A stretch of 64,000 bases of DNA from Niebla homalea (taxonomy: Eukaryota; Ascomycota; Lecanoromycetes; Lecanorales; Ramalinaceae), in the NCBI GenBank assembly GCA_019925105.1, contig JAHGAU010000002.1, positions 1,922,001-1,986,000 on the forward strand, read 5' to 3'. Made by a program: the position numbers and the translations under genes. Below are positions 1-10,274 of this stretch, piece by piece. The notes under the pieces are model-generated. The model did no database searches and was not told the origin of the DNA. It saw only the letters and a program-made list of their open reading frames with translations. The first letter of the stretch is position 1. Every line of letters starts with the position of its first letter.

Positions 1-3000
1 AGGGTGTATCAGTCGTTCAAACAACGAGATGTCTAAGGAGAACTTTGCACCCCTAGGGTTCTCGTGTTGAAGCTCATAATTGTTGATCTGGGGCCTTAAC
101 TGCTCGTGATCGCCAATGAGAATGGCATGTTCCACCGTTGGTAATAACGCCGTAATGGTATGGGCTTCCAATACTTCCCCAGCCTCCTCCATCATCACCA
201 CTTTTGCCCCCACACGGCGAAGGACGTCCAAATTTCGTGCTAGGCCAGTGGTGGTAACACCAATGACGTGCGCGCGAAGGAGGCAGCGCAGATCCAGCTC
301 CTGGCGGTATCTTTTGAGTGAGTCTCTTGTGTGCCGGTAGCTTTCGAGAGAATGTATAAAACGGCGATTGAGCTCCTTCGTGCTTTGTTGGATCCAATGT
401 TGATGCAATGTTGATCTTTCTAGGCCTGACATCTCCTTTAGACCCACATTGAGGAGTTCTGGGACCGCGCGATTTGACGTGATCCGCTTAGGCGCTCCTC
501 TGATCCAGCTATTCAGAACGCTAAACTTTCTACCCTTTACCTCCTGAAATCCGTCTTCATCAACCCCTCGCCCGAAAAGCTGTTGAAAGTGATGACTTTG
601 ATGGGTTTCGAGATAATCTTTGACATTGTTCCAGTGACTCGGATCTCTGAGGCCCGTCATAGGCCCATCAAGCTCGTCAAGAATGCTATCCAATCTTTCG
701 TAGAGCAGATGTTTCTCATAGCCTTCCTGCTTTGTGGATTTGATGTCCTTCGATACGTTGTGGATATTCAAGTTCTGGAGGACTTCTGATTTCGATCTCG
801 ACCCCAGACGAATAAGCTGCTCTACGCCGTCCTTGACTAGATGCTCGAGAACTTGATCGAGAGCATGATTTGTGTAGCACACACATATGATGGGGCCAAG
901 GGCGGCTGCGTTGCGATTTTTCAGTAAGGTTTTCGCGATAGCTACACCGGTGTAGCTTTTGCCAGTGCCTGGTGGACCTTGAATTAGTGCGATACTGCTG
1001 CTTAAAGCATTGATTACTGAAAGGCGCTGTGCAGCGTCCAATTCGGATCTTTCACGTAGTATAGTGGCGTCGAACGGTCGTCCAGGTGTTAATCTCAGCT
1101 GCTCGCCACCCGTCAAAGGTTCAAGATTGAAAGCGAAGCCCGGCCTGCGAGAGTAGACAGGAGCTGGTATCTCGACATCCATCTCATGTTGTATGTCTGG
1201 GGCTATAAATCGAGAGAACGGGAGATCGAGTGTACGGCTCATTTTCTGAATTGCTTGGAGAGTTGGTTGAAAAGACGGCAGCAATATGCCTGGAAATTCC
1301 ACAAGCGACTGCCGCAGCTTACGGAACTTTCCCAGGTGTTCATTAATCCATGTGATGTCTTCCGAACTGTCTTCCACCAGGCTCAGTATCAAGGTCGCTC
1401 GTTCCGCATGCTTGAACAGATTCGGTCGCTCATCAGACACTCTCAAATTTCGAGCCAATTGATTTTCGTGCCCTTCACCAGTCTGGTTCTTTGGCGGAGG
1501 CCGAGGCGTAGGAACGGGATCACAGACTGAGAAGAAGATAGCACGACCAGTAGAAGACACGAAGCATACAAAAGCATCAGTCTGCAGCTGTCTGGTATTC
1601 TTCCACCACTCTTCTCGTTCCTTGGCTCCCTTCCTCGCTAATGCAGAGGGTTGGTCGAACTCAGCCACAACCTGGAGCCCTTTTTTACGGTCGACCTCAA
1701 GTCGAAGCAGAGCGACGTTCTGGTAGATGATATTGCGAACGCCATTGTTCTGTCGCTTTAGTGACGATGAAGAGTTAGCAGGTTTGCCAAGCCGCTGACA
1801 TTCTGTCTGCACCGCGTCCCGGAGTTGGCCAACTGTATCTTCTCGTAGAAGTCTAAATTGTCGATCAAGTAGTCCCGCCAGCCCAGGAAGATGTTGCTTT
1901 GCAGGATCATTCGAAGGCAGATACTCCAGACGAGGGGATCCGATTTCGTTAGTAGTTGGCAGGATCTTGATGTCGAAGATATCTGCATGATCGTTATCGT
2001 GGCGTGGTCCTAGTTCAGACAAAGCACCAGGAAGGTCTGACCCCAATTCAAAGACCGGTCGGTGACCAATTTGCTGTGGAGCGCGAGCTTCTGAAAAGGG
2101 CATGGTGGCACCAATATTAAGTCGTTGGCGGATGCGGGCTAGGCTTCGACTTCCCGCGTGGAGGTGTTGTTCTGGGATGGTGGTTGATAAGTCATTCACA
2201 ATGGACGTTAAGTCGGGAATGAGCTGGGCATCTTGGTTCAACTCCACGATTTTCTCCAGCACTGCTAAATTTGCTGTCGCCGCAATAGAAGTTAGCGCTT
2301 CATCATTGTCTGTTTCGTCCCAAGCGAGGGCACCAAGAGCAGAAGTTGTGGCCTTAAAAAAGCTGATGGCACGACGACCATTGGGCCCGAAGAGGAAGTT
2401 GCAAATAGTATCGAGCGGTGTCTCTAGAATCAAGGATGATAGGATGTGTGGATGAGAGATGGTTCGTAAAAAGGGAAGTGTTTGGTCCTTGAAAGTAAGC
2501 ACCCTCTTTGCTAGCTCGAAGCTGTTAGCCTGTTCATCTGTGAGAGCCTTGATCATGGTCAGTCCTTCCTCAGTCGCTAGCTTCTTGATAACTTGTTGCC
2601 CAGTCTCCGTATGTTCTTTGCTGACAAGGTCCCAGCCCTTCTTGAAGAATTTCTCAGTCTCCACAGTCCGTAACGTTCGAAACAACGTATTCGGTTTTGG
2701 TATGAGAAAAGTCCATTCTCGGAACGCATTCTCGAACTCAGTCCGTGGTTGAGACTTGACGGCAGACTGTCCGGGCTGGGTATTGATATCACTTCCTGCC
2801 GCAACATCATGTGAGAACCTGCATTGCTGCCCCTTGAAGCAACCTTTTGATGTCCCTAGATACGGGCATGGTTCGCGAGGAAATCCTTTCGGCGTGGGCT
2901 CTGTCTTATGTGAGAATTTGCATCTATTTCCGAATTTGCACTGTCCACGCATAAAAGCGAAGCAGGGTTTACTGATAGATAAGCATGGTCAGTCCATTTC

Positions 3001-3043
3001 CTCCTAATCCATATGGCGCAACTTACGTAGCATGCTCTGCCAT
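1..3043 (-). CDS. NFX1/ZNFX1-type (Hrr1-like) superfamily 1 RNA helicase with CCCH zinc fingers, 3' part outside window
   Basis: The visible 996 residues start at ATG 3043. Exon 1 (3043-3027) encodes MAEHAT and is spliced across a 55-nt intron (2972-3026, donor GTAAGT, CTGAC branch site, acceptor TATCAG) to one long exon. Two perfect C-x7/8-C-x5-C-x3-H fingers follow (about 2905-2964 and 2817-2877). After some 600 residues without a recognised domain comes the helicase core: Walker A GPPGTGKS at 955-978 (residue ~671), the family signature YTNHALDQ, and near the left edge the Walker B-like MEEAGEVLEAH followed by GDHEQLRP. The second RecA lobe and any NFX1 fingers lie beyond base 1. The ZNFX1 family includes S. 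pombe Hrr1, a helicase of RNAi-directed heterochromatin; a role in RNA surveillance here is inference. Reading frame is open throughout. Confidence 0.88.
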
Positions 3044-4157
3044 ACTGCTTGAAAGAGCCAAAAGTGGGATCACTCAAATTCAGCCTCTGGAGGAAAGACT
3101 GTGCTGAAGCTGTAATCTAGTAGGGTAAGGCTACAACAAGGCTACAACCATCCCATTTGCAGAGTCTTGGACCAGGTTTTTGGACTCAGCACTGGAAGAT
3201 GCGAGCTGTAGGAGATTTTCGCAATATCGGTCGATAGGAGTTGAGGCAGCAGAGATCTAGATTGTCCTCTGCCACTCGGCCTTCCATACGCTTCGACACT
3301 GAGTGGGGCAAGCCACTAGCAAACATGTAAGGACTTAATCCAGTGACCGGGATCATCAACCAATCAGCACATGGACGCCACTACCCGTAACCCAGCGCCA
3401 CATGCCAGGATTGGGCATCAGTCCGCCCCTCAGGCCGCACCCTCACCGGCTCAACACGCTGCTGGAGAACACGCATGCTGGAGGAACACCTGTTATCTTT
3501 AGAGGGTACGAGGCAATTGGAAGGGATCGAGTGTGAAGCACTAGCCTGCTGATCCCTGGGAACTCAACATGCATTTGCTGACCTGTCTATGAAGAATCTT
3601 GATGATAGGTGCGATTTTGCTGAGGTCTTACAATGCGGCATCAAGTTTTGATTTGAGCGGCCTCTTACATGCCTAGAAGGTATGACGGGTTTGCGGGCCG
3701 ATGAGCCTTTTCAGGGATGCTTAAGAAAGTGCAAAATAGGTACACACATTAAACAGGCGGTGTCAGTCAGTATGCTCATTAGTTGACCGATCCTGTCGTA
3801 AGATCACGAAAAAGGTGAAGCAATCGTGGGTGGCCCCTGGGTGATGGAGCGCAACTCCTGCCAAGTGCCAAGCCGGCGGTACGTCGCAATGGAAAAGCAC
3901 CTTAGGCATGGTAGGTGCCGACTTAGTGATGTTTTAGGCTGAAAGCCGTTGCATTACCCCGGAAGGCCCCCAGACTCACCACTAGAACTTTAGTGGCGTC
4001 AATCTGCAGACAAATATGGTACCTAAGGTATAGAAAATAACCTCCTCCTCCTCCTTTGATCAATGTCGATATGAGCTCTCGATGCTGACTTGCCCGATCG
4101 GTATCACTGACACCCAATCATCCACCCTCAAGCTGTCTTCCATCAAGCGTGATTTGG
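3044..4157. other. intergenic, no gene seen
   Basis: This 1.1-kb stretch is the shared upstream (helicase) and downstream (AAA+ ATPase) region of two minus-strand genes. Only short unsupported reading frames are present, and I see no RNA gene or repeat beyond a short doublet of AAGGCTACAAC near 3127-3150. It should contain the helicase promoter and 5' UTR. Confidence 0.5.
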
Positions 4158-5975
4158 TCAAAGCTCTTCTTCCACGGATTGCTTCTTGACGAGCAATCTT
4201 CGCTGCTGAGGAATCGTCTTCCTTGATCCCTTCTCAACGACCTCCACTATCTTGTCCCCGATCTGATCACCGCTTGTACTTCTATTTGCAAGCCTCACCT
4301 CGAAACACGTCAATGGTATCTCGTTCATTCGATCTGTGAACGCCTCCGTCCCTTCCATCTGCTTATAAGCCAATTTCCCCCTCACCTCCCGTTGCACAGC
4401 TTTCTCCAAGCTTCTTGCACCTAATTCGGGACTATAATGCTTCCGCGCCAAATGGCTCGCAAGAATACCATCATCCACAAACTTCAAGTACGTATGGCGG
4501 GCGAACTTCTTAGCCTCAACATTGATCGGCTCCCGTACTAGGTGCCACAACTCTCGCAGGAATTTGTACGTCGTGACAGCCTGCTCTCCGTCCTCGAAGG
4601 GCACAAATGGTATGATAGCCGAGAGGCGACCAGTCAAAGCCGCACCCAGCTCGGTGGTGTACATTTTCTCTAAACTGCGCTGCAAGTCCTCGTATGATTC
4701 TACCTGGTCTGAAGTAGTCACTTTGTTATCGTGGTTATCATCCCACCAACCCTGAATTAATGAATCGCCCAGATTAGCCGCCATGATCCAGATAATCTTT
4801 GTGCAGTCGAGCGACTCTCCCGTGCGGCGATCCTGATAAAGGCCCGACTCTAGCAGCAGGAGCATCGATTGTCGAACCTTCTCCGTTGTTTTGTCGAATT
4901 CGTCGAGGAAGATCACGCACCGCCGCCCAGTCTGTTGGGCGAGGAAGTTGTTGAGCTGAGAGCCGCTCTGGTGCCCTTGGTAGGGCTTCTTTGGGCCGAA
5001 GAGGTCCGTCTCGTATTTCATCTCCGTCATATCGACACGGTGGAGGGATAGAGACAGTAAGCTGCCCATTTGTCTTGCCAGCTCGGTCTTGCCATGGCCG
5101 CTCATGCCCGTCAGAGCAAGCACGAGGGGCTTATCGGCGTCATAGACGTAATGGCTGACGAGGGATCGAAGGACGTGCTCAGTGGCTTGGCTTTGCCCAA
5201 TAATGTGGTAAGGAGCTTCGAAGAGCGGAAGGAACTCGAATGCGCGTGCTACTTGGAGCATTCGTGGAGACGGCTTGCCGATGATGCCAGCTTTGTACAG
5301 GTAGTATCGTTGTATGAGAGTCAGGTTACGGCAGAGCGCATCACGCACTTCGCTTTGGTACAAGACTTCGTCGGATGGTGAAGACCGCAGTTTCGGCATT
5401 TGACGGGTGGGGCTTTTGAGGTAAGTCTCCCACATGTCTCTAGGAATACCTTCCGGATCTGCTCCCATGGCGAGTGCTGCAACAAGACAATCAGTCATAT
5501 CCACCAACTCGTACTCTGCACTTATGATAATAAAGCAGAGCAGAGTAATCCCGGATGGGTAGCTCCGGAAATTTGGATCCGCTCCAGCCTCGCACAGCAA
5601 GCGGATCAGTTGAGGCGACTTTCGCTCGACGGCGAAAAACAATATAGGATACCATGGTCCCTCGGGTGAAAATTGGATCGAACTCTCAGCGATGGCAGAT
5701 TGGACATCTGAGAAAGCACTGATGTAGCGCTGGATTGAATTGGCGTCGAGCCCCTTCTGGATCGCGAATGCGACCATTTGAATATCAAAATCATGACATT
5801 CTTTGGCATGATCTAGGATCTGTTCCCCAAGCTCGATAAAGCAGCATGCATTCACTGTGTGTGGCAGGATTTCGGGTAGAAGAAAAGGTAAGTGCAATGG
5901 GGTATGGAGTCTGAATGCCAGCTGTTTTGCCCCTGTAGCGCCCGTCGTGGTAGCCATGAGATTGGATACACCCAT
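4158..5975 (-). CDS. Ankyrin-like plus single HSP100/ClpB-type AAA+ ATPase (Skd3/CLPB-like layout)
   Basis: A 605-aa single-exon frame using ATG 5975 (a second ATG lies at 5957). The N-terminal ~200 residues contain ankyrin-like stretches (PILFFAVERKSPQLIRLLCEAGADPN). One AAA+ module follows: Walker A GMSGHGKT at residues 290-297, Walker B CVIFLDEFDK at 353-362, sensor-1 Asn in MAANLGD near 401, arginine-finger context TGRLSAIIPF with Arg 450, and sensor-2 GARSLEKAVQREV with Arg 521, which is the ClpB D2-small signature. Ankyrin repeats with a single class-2 HSP100 ATPase is the layout of animal mitochondrial CLPB/Skd3, so a protein disaggregase is the best guess. I see no clear mitochondrial presequence; the cell location is open. 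All catalytic motifs are present, so the gene looks functional. Confidence 0.85.
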   Translation of the reverse strand: MGVSNLMATTTGATGAKQLAFRLHTPLHLPFLLPEILPHTVNACCFIELGEQILDHAKECHDFDIQMVAFAIQKGLDANSIQRYISAFSDVQSAIAESSIQFSPEGPWYPILFFAVERKSPQLIRLLCEAGADPNFRSYPSGITLLCFIIISAEYELVDMTDCLVAALAMGADPEGIPRDMWETYLKSPTRQMPKLRSSPSDEVLYQSEVRDALCRNLTLIQRYYLYKAGIIGKPSPRMLQVARAFEFLPLFEAPYHIIGQSQATEHVLRSLVSHYVYDADKPLVLALTGMSGHGKTELARQMGSLLSLSLHRVDMTEMKYETDLFGPKKPYQGHQSGSQLNNFLAQQTGRRCVIFLDEFDKTTEKVRQSMLLLLESGLYQDRRTGESLDCTKIIWIMAANLGDSLIQGWWDDNHDNKVTTSDQVESYEDLQRSLEKMYTTELGAALTGRLSAIIPFVPFEDGEQAVTTYKFLRELWHLVREPINVEAKKFARHTYLKFVDDGILASHLARKHYSPELGARSLEKAVQREVRGKLAYKQMEGTEAFTDRMNEIPLTCFEVRLANRSTSGDQIGDKIVEVVEKGSRKTIPQQRRLLVKKQSVEEEL

Positions 5976-7292
5976 GTCGGGGAAACAAAAAGTCAATATG
6001 TTCTTCTCGTGGCAAGATATCGCTTTGATAAGAATCAAAATGCCGATACAATGGTGTGTAGCTCCTAATTTGCAAGGTCTAGTGGGACTTGCTGATGGAT
6101 CCTAAGAGTGGCGGATGTCACGATCTGTTCTTTTTTGACAAGGCTTTTCTCGATAGACTGGTTCGTGGGAGGGGTTACCAACGGGGCTTAAATACGGTCA
6201 ATTTCATTTCATGATCCATGTGTTGAAGGTTACTTGCATCGTTGACTAAAGATCGGCTGTCCGCAATATACTATACCTTTGTCCCAAAAGGCAATTTTCG
6301 ACGTCAATGTTTGACATCGGAAATTAAAATGGCGCTAAGTACAATAAACTGCAATCTCATCATCGTGCATTGATGAAACATCTTAAATGGGCAAGGTAGC
6401 TTGTCCAGAAAGGGAACTTTGATATTGACTAGCGGGGCAGAATATGGGCGGGCCACTTTTGGTATTCCAACCTCGTAACATCGATACCGCCGAGCTCCTC
6501 GTCATGCCGTCCGCATATATGTGCCCTGTGGTTGCTCAAGATTTAGGCTCGGAATCTAGGTAAGGAATATGTCTGAGGAATAACATGTTATAGGCGTAGG
6601 ATGCTCTGCCGGGCGCTTGTCAACACAAACTGGGGCTGCCAAAATCTCGGTGCTGTCTGGAAGCGATTCACAAGTCTTGGTTCAAGTTTGACGTGTGAGC
6701 GGACGGAAAATATGAGCCTCGTTCCTCAGGAGGCTATCAATGCAGTCTGACCCAGGAAGCAGCGCTGCCTGTTCTGCTATCGCATTTGTGCTTACGTCCA
6801 TCTTCAGCATATTCGATATCTCCACCTTGTCAATCCAACTCACCCACTTTCTGATTGCGGAAGAACGATACTTACCCGACGCAACATCTTGAAGAGGTGA
6901 CTGCAGGGATGCGAGAACTGTTATATTTCCTGACCAAGGACCAAGCAGGGCCGTCGATAGGGGAATGAATCATCAACGCGGCCATGCGTGATCTACGATG
7001 TGTTATTGATTGGACGAAGAGATCATACTACATCATTCCGAGAGATACTTCATCGCGCCGAGTAAAAGATGTCATCTCGCGCCCACTTAATCTGTAGCGG
7101 CAGAGGGAAGCAATTTCACAGAATGTTGGGGACAATCGTTATCTATCCAATTGGTCTCCGTATGAATCAATGAATGGTTATCAACCCCAATGGCTACTAT
7201 GAGATCGAACTCAAAAGCATTACACATTCGCGCTAACCGCAACACCGGTTCGACGAGATACCATCTCCGCCATTGTTATTACCGCGTCCGCC

Positions 7293-7367
7293 CTTGCTGG
7301 CATCGGTCTTGCTGGCATCGGTCTTGCTGGCATCGGTCTTGCTGGCATCGGTCTTGCTGGCATCGGC
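7293..7367. repeat. 15-bp minisatellite, five tandem copies
   Basis: Five head-to-tail copies of CTTGCTGGCATCGGT, identical except for the last base of the final copy. Because the unit is a multiple of three, each frame gives a five-residue repeat (LLASV, LAGIG and, on the other strand, CQQDR). The plus-strand LAGIG frame stops at once after the array, and no signal or start codon ties the array to a gene, so I annotate it as a repeat only. Confidence 0.9.
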
Positions 7368-9673
7368 CAATGATCCGGCCGCCAAAAACAATCACATTAA
7401 TCGTCAGCCGGGTGGACTCCCACCATCCGCATGTACCTGCCCCGAGGGTGAGGATGTAAATCCTTCCCAAGGCCTTCTTCCTTTACCATTCGTCGATGTA
7501 GAGCAAAACGATATTCGTCAGCAGAGAAGATTCAAGTCACCAGTCCTCTGCTTCAAGTCTCCCTCCACCCTCAAGACCCCTGAAGCCAAGTCATAGTCTA
7601 CATATCACCACATTTCCAACCTACCCTCTCCTCCAGACCTTCCATCTTAGCAAACAATCATGGTCTATCTTCGCTAAAGCCGCAACAACACAGGAGTATT
7701 GTGGGCGCGTAGCTATGAATCAATTTCCCCCTTCGCCGGAACGCCTCCAGTTGATGAGCAACGCATTAGGTAAGCACATGACTACGCTATTCCCCGGAAC
7801 AAACCTATCGCGGCTCTCGATAGTCGCCCTGGGGTTGTGTGGATGTGGATGAGTGCTTTTATTTATCCCTCCCTCCCCGCCCTCTCAAAGACAGGTCCAT
7901 GCGTCTTAGCACCCTCGCATCCACTCCTTGATCCACCTTTCATGCTAGAAAGCTCGGCAAGGCAGGGCAGATGAGGATCCGGCATCTTTTCTCGTAACTG
8001 TGGGTACGTGGAGGATTGGCGTTGATGGGGTTGTGGAACGGCGCATTGATATCGAGATCGTCACTGGAAGAATGATGAAAGGATTTCCTCTAGAGTTATT
8101 GGCTTGCGCGGGTCTTCACTTTGGAATCGGTGTTTCGTGAGGTGCGAGGAAAGGGAGCAGGCATCGCTAACGATTGTGAGGTGTGCCTAGATGCCACCAT
8201 GCCAGTTATGACTGTGTCTTGGATTGATATTTAGCCGATGAAGCAGCACAGGCACGATGATGGTGTAGAGCTGGTTCATTGTTTTATCAAAGGGCGGGGG
8301 ACCATGGTAGGACTGTGGCGATGGGGTCATTGCAGTGGTCGATAAGCCGGGTGTGAGCGTATGGCAGGCTCACGTCATCATGATCGAATGGATTGAGCGT
8401 ATGTTTGGACGTGATGTCTACTTACCAAAGGAAAAGCTAGGGTTAGTGGTGTCTGGGCAGACTAGGTGGTTTCACCTTTCAATACCGGAGGACATTTTCC
8501 TGGAGATACTGTTGGTTCAGCGGGGGATGTGAAGTGAGAAGAAGAAGGAGTATATGCGATCTGTATTGCTAAAGAGTAGCCTTGCCTATTAAATTACAAA
8601 GCTTGGGGAGGGAAAATTTCTGTAATGAGGAAGAGGCCCGCCCAGCCTACCACAGGTATGACAATCTTGAGTCCATTGGACTATGTATTTGGGATTCAGA
8701 GGAACCATTGCGTGTTGTGGTATGACAGGGAGCATAAGTCATTCATGATAGAGGTTGGGACTAATTGGCCTATACTCGTGGTTTGCCGCAGACAGTCCAT
8801 TCCCATATGCATCAGGGGCTCGTGCGGGGATTTACCTTGCATGTTTCGCTCACAAGCCTAGAGGAAGGCAAGATCAGCCATTGTACAGCTCTCCCGGCCT
8901 CGCATCCACCTTATGATTGTGCCGCATCTCAGATGACTTTTACGTCAAGTCGGGTTGGAGGAGGAGCTTACTGCGCTACTCGGATTCTGATCGAGAAGTG
9001 GCCTAGTCGTTGATATGAAAATTCTCCTTAGGTCGATCAAAGAAAGCTGCTTTTTGTGGGGAAAGGCTGATCAGCGTGGCAATCGCAAAGAAGAGCCGCT
9101 ATGCATATAACACCACTGTTGCCGCCCCCCTGACATCAGGGCTGAACGGAATTCCCCAGCATTCCGGAAATTAATTGGCACGGAGCCATAAGGTAGGATC
9201 TTTCCCAAACACCGTAAGATTTTGGCAAAAGCCGTAGGATTCGTTTAAGAAAGACCGTCACTCCTAATCTTGGCGCGCTAATTATCGCATTATCCATTAC
9301 GTGAAAAGTCTAGTGCCCGCCTCCACGCCGTCTACCTAATGAAACGTCCGACTAACATGGCTGACAATCAGGTCCCGAGTCAGCCTCGAAGGATTGAGGG
9401 GGTTGTGAAGATTGACGACATCCGGTGGTATGAACAACCTTTGAATGCGAACTTGGGAATGCAATTGGCTGGATTCAGGGTGAGCATGATGTCGAAAAAT
9501 GGAGACGATGTCTGAGATTATGGAGACAGATCGGAGATGTGGTGGAGGCGATGGTGAGAAGGAGGACGTCGGGGGTTTTGCGGTCGTGTTGATGAGGAAC
9601 TTATGACGAAATAGCCTTAGCATAACGTCTTTTCATCGTGATGACCATGGTGACCAGCGGCGTCTTTGAAAGG

Positions 9674-9679
9674 TATAAG
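9674..9679 (+). promoter_or_regulatory. possible TATA element of the secreted-protein gene
   Basis: TATAAG lies 161 bases upstream of the ATG and is followed by a pyrimidine-rich tract (about 9690-9720), the usual fungal arrangement of TATA-like element and CT-rich transcription start. This is position and motif only. Confidence 0.3.
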
Positions 9680-9839
9680 AAGGTCAAGATTCCCGTCGTT
9701 TCCTGTCTTTTCATCCACTCCAAATACCCCATAATCCGAACTCCAATCAAACAGCATAAACACAAGAAGATAACCCACCTTCTCCAAAGACTCCCCAGAG
9801 TTACCCTTGTCAAACCACAAACACCAATCATTCCTAACT

Positions 9840-10274
9840 ATGCACTTCTCCACTGTTCTCATCTCTGCTGCCACCCTCGCTGGCCTCGCCCTTTCGACTC
9901 CCCTTGATGTTCCAGCCTCGGGCAATGCCAACAGTCTCAACCGTCGCCAGACCGTCCCGCCCCCCTTTGGTGGAAAGTGTCCTGACGATAAAGGCGTATG
10001 CCTCCTCACTTGTGAGCTGCGAAAATTCTCTCGCTTACAAACAACCAGGACTGCTGCTTTGGTATCCCAGTCATGAATCCCACCGACTGCAGCCAGTGCT
10101 CGAGCGGGCAGAAGTGCTGCAGCACGGCCCACGGAGATGTATGTACTTTCCTTGTCCGAGCGAGGTGTCAGGATGGTATGAAAGATGAATGGGTGATGCT
10201 GATACAATGGCATCTAGGAACCCTCCGGATCGGATACACCTGACGACTCGTGTGCGCAATACTCGTCGGATTAG
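9840..10274 (+). CDS. Small secreted 8-cysteine protein (candidate effector; hydrophobin-like cysteine order)
   Basis: Three exons (9840-9995, 10049-10138, 10218-10274) with GT-AG introns of 53 and 79 nt, all in phase 0, give exactly 100 residues. Residues 1-20 are a typical signal peptide (MHFSTVLISAATLAGLALST). A dibasic RR at 35-36 could be a Kex2-type cleavage site. The mature part has eight cysteines at 46, 54, 55, 66, 69, 75, 76 and 94, in the order C-CC-C-C-CC-C. That order is the hydrophobin order, but the C4-C5 gap is only two residues, far below either hydrophobin class, and the chain is hydrophilic (DEPSGSDTPDDS near the end). A secreted cysteine-rich effector or antimicrobial-like peptide is therefore at least as likely. 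No neighbour suggests its job. Confidence 0.75.

Larger units (their letters stand above)
5976..9839. other. gene-poor region, 3.9 kb
   Basis: No reading frame here has a recognisable domain or convincing splice structure. It contains the 15-bp minisatellite listed separately and otherwise unremarkable sequence of ordinary base composition. Short frames around 8335-9013 and 9336-9623 have no supporting features. It must include the promoters of the flanking AAA+ gene (left, minus strand) and secreted-protein gene (right, plus strand). Confidence 0.5.

Noticed and set aside
7190..7596. Overlapping plus-strand frames through the 15-bp repeat
   Set aside because: They exist only because the repeat unit is a multiple of three; none has a convincing start, signal peptide or splice partner.
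9840..10274. Calling the small secreted protein a true hydrophobin
   Set aside because: Cysteine order fits but the C4-C5 spacing of two and the hydrophilic chain do not fit class I or II.
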